Shown: positions 31,302 to 32,612 of the stretch, in pieces
How positions within the stretch are numbered: position 1 is the stretch's first letter
Layout: each line of letters begins with the position of its first letter
Source of the DNA: Victivallaceae bacterium
GTDB taxonomy: Bacteria; Verrucomicrobiota; Lentisphaeria; Victivallales; Victivallaceae
Direction of reading: 5' to 3'
Assembly (NCBI GenBank): GCA_021647315.1
Contig: JAKIUY010000050.1
Span: forward strand, 1-32,612
DNA length: 32,612 nucleotides
Notes under the pieces: model-generated
The model's input: only the letters and a program-made list of their open reading frames with translations
Databases searched by the model: none
Told to the model about the DNA's origin: nothing
Program-made: the position numbers and the translations under genes

Positions 31302-32351
31302 TTACGGCCGAACAACTCTTTTGCCATCTTTGCCGTAAATCACAGAACTAGGATTCTGTTCCAGGGTGTTAAGCAAGTTTTTGGCTGACCGTAAGGTTGC
31401 GGTCGCACTGTTAATAGTATGCGTCAGGTTATCCAGGTTATTTTTGAGTGTACCACGCAGCTCTTTTATCGTCCCCCCCGTTGTATCCATAAACCTTCTG
31501 GCAGAACCGGCAGTATTGCCGACTTCAGCCGCCTTTAGTTCCCGGTCTATTGTATCCATGAACTTTCGAGCTTTGATGAATGTTTTATTTAACTCAACAA
31601 TCGCAACATTGCTATTATGAATAAAATCGGTAAAGTGTTTTTTATCTATATTATCTTTAACCACAGCTGTGATAACATCAAGATTCCCCATCACTCTGCT
31701 AAGATCAGTCATCATCTGTTTAAGGTCTTTGTTATTAAGTAATTCACTTCCGCTACTGGCCAAAGCTTCAAATTTTGCTATCATCGGTTCCAAATTCAGC
31801 TTAGCCGCATTATTCAATGTACGGTTAAGGTTTTTTAGAATATCTCCAATCAGCACCGGCTGGACCGAGGGAATATATGGTGGATGATCCGGTGGTAATT
31901 CAAATTTTCTAACGGGATATTTTGCAGGGTCAAACAGCCCAAGTTCCTGGTAAAGAGTACCGGTTATTCCACTATAATGCAACTGACAACGTAGACCTTT
32001 TTTTACTCGATCAGAAAGAAACTTCTTAAAATAAGCATACTTATCATCATGAGTCACTAACCCATCTGTAATCCTTGTTTTTAAAGAGGTCGCGATAAAT
32101 TCCATATAAATGTAGACCGATGAACCGTCGTGTCCAATCTGTACTTCAGTAACTTTACCAATGGTCACCCCTTTAATTTTGACCTTGGCGCCAACCTCTA
32201 GTCCCTGTACTGAACTGTCCAGTACCGTCATAAACAAATATTTAGGTTTAAAATAATTCATTACTCCTAGCATAGACAAGCTCATAATCAGTAGTGCCAC
32301 CGCCACGACAACAAAAATTCCAACTTTATATTTGTTACCAAGATTGCTCAT
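31302..32351 (-). CDS. MCE-domain substrate-binding protein, MlaD-like
   Basis: The periplasmic MCE subunit that forms the lipid conduit. The 349 residues begin with an uncleaved membrane anchor (KVGIFVVVAVALLIMSLSML, residues 9-28), followed by the MCE domain at about 35-150 with VQGLEVGAKVKIKGVTIGKV and GTLYQELGL. The segment from about 165 to 330 is helical and probably forms a coiled coil, longer than in E. coli MlaD (183 residues), closer to the needle-forming or Mce-type proteins. CAGGGAG lies seven bases before the ATG. It heads the operon, with a good promoter upstream. It likely moves phospholipids between the membranes; direction is not readable. Confidence 0.92.
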   Translation of the reverse strand: MSNLGNKYKVGIFVVVAVALLIMSLSMLGVMNYFKPKYLFMTVLDSSVQGLEVGAKVKIKGVTIGKVTEVQIGHDGSSVYIYMEFIATSLKTRITDGLVTHDDKYAYFKKFLSDRVKKGLRCQLHYSGITGTLYQELGLFDPAKYPVRKFELPPDHPPYIPSVQPVLIGDILKNLNRTLNNAAKLNLEPMIAKFEALASSGSELLNNKDLKQMMTDLSRVMGNLDVITAVVKDNIDKKHFTDFIHNSNVAIVELNKTFIKARKFMDTIDRELKAAEVGNTAGSARRFMDTTGGTIKELRGTLKNNLDNLTHTINSATATLRSAKNLLNTLEQNPSSVIYGKDGKRVVRP

Positions 32352-32422
32352 ATAAACTCCCTGCTTTATGAATAGGTTTGGATAATGTTTATTTTAACAT
32401 TAATAATGAAAGCTTAATCAAA

Positions 32423-32451
32423 AGTATATATTAGCTATTAGTTAAAGTCAA
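32423..32451 (-). promoter_or_regulatory. Sigma-70-like promoter of the MCE operon
   Basis: On the minus strand TTGACT (32446-32451), a 17-bp spacer and TATACT (32423-32428) match the consensus at 5 of 6 positions each. The start would be near 32416, giving a leader of about 65 nt before the mlaD-like gene. Confidence 0.65.
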
Positions 32452-32501
32452 ATTGGAACAAGAATAAATCAATGATAATTAAAATTTGTTAATTGAAAAG
32501 T

Positions 32502-32564
32502 TAAACGCACACTCAAAAAAATATTCCGTGCGTTTAGTATATCTTAAAGTATAGTGTGCGTTTA
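32502..32564. promoter_or_regulatory. Perfect 12-bp inverted repeat with a third copy
   Basis: TAAACGCACACT (32502-32513) is the exact reverse complement of 32553-32564. A third copy of its core, GTGCGTTTAGT, lies at 32528-32538 in the same direction as the right arm. The group sits about 50 bp upstream of the predicted -35 of the MCE operon and could be a regulator binding site or part of the promoter of a gene beyond the window. Confidence 0.5.
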
Positions 32565-32612
32565 GTTTGACATGAGAAGTAAAGTTTTAAATATAAGTTT
32601 TATAATGGTTAT

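Larger units (their letters stand above)
32352..32612. other. Upstream region of the MCE operon
   Basis: No gene is seen in the last 260 bp. It contains the predicted promoter at 32423-32451 and, further upstream, three copies of a TAAACGCAC motif. The window ends here, so a divergent gene beyond the edge cannot be excluded. Confidence 0.55.

Noticed and set aside
1..32612. tRNA, rRNA or tmRNA genes
   Set aside because: No cloverleaf with T-loop GTTCRA-type sequence or rRNA-like segment was recognised; hairpin clusters are palindromic repeats.

Overview
The window reads as chromosomal DNA of a Gram-negative bacterium with an outer membrane (lpxA, an MCE/Mla-type lipid transport operon, an outer-membrane-type lipoprotein). 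A low-to-moderate GC content, a pseudopilin starting [18 protein letters not shown] without the usual Gly at -1, a two-gene GcvP, and many short intergenic palindromes suggest the PVC superphylum, most likely Lentisphaerota. This is inference; no rRNA or marker gene in the window settles it.

Region 1 (about 489-6535, minus strand) is a surface-polysaccharide locus. gmd and fcl together make GDP-L-fucose, and a WbpP/TviC-like UDP-GlcNAc 4-epimerase supplies another nucleotide sugar. The 5' part is decaying: a formyltransferase-fold gene with several frameshifts and a polysaccharide deacetylase with a large internal deletion. A broken GxxExxY gene sits between gmd and fcl, next to a 54-bp duplication that includes the last codons of gmd. 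Between fcl and the epimerase lies a two-gene module, a ribbon-helix-helix-like protein followed by a nucleotidyltransferase-fold protein, with its own promoter and a perfect palindrome just upstream. It looks like a toxin-antitoxin type cassette.

Region 2 (6917-28443, plus strand) is mostly housekeeping: a polytopic GT39/PMT-like membrane protein with a TPR-like tail, metH, a membrane-anchored gene split by a poly-A frameshift, a type II/IV-like pseudopilin, lpxA, gpmI, an unknown membrane protein overlapping dxs, dxs, a small exported coiled-coil protein, tsaB, the glycine cleavage genes gcvT-gcvH-gcvPA-gcvPB, an acyl carrier protein and a TauE/SafE permease. metH and the glycine cleavage genes both belong to one-carbon metabolism, although they are not adjacent.

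Region 3 (28672-32351, minus strand) is a compact MCE transport operon in the order mlaD-like, auxiliary lipoprotein, mlaE-like (with an N-terminal STAS-like domain), mlaF-like. A good promoter lies upstream at 32423-32451.

The intergenic regions are unusually rich in dispersed and palindromic repeats. At least six families recur inside the window, three of them BIME/REP-like nested hairpin elements. No transposase, tRNA, rRNA or CRISPR array was found. No wholly new system is proven; the best candidates for a second look are the RHH-nucleotidyltransferase cassette, the poly-A split gene with an attenuator-like hairpin, and the repeat families.
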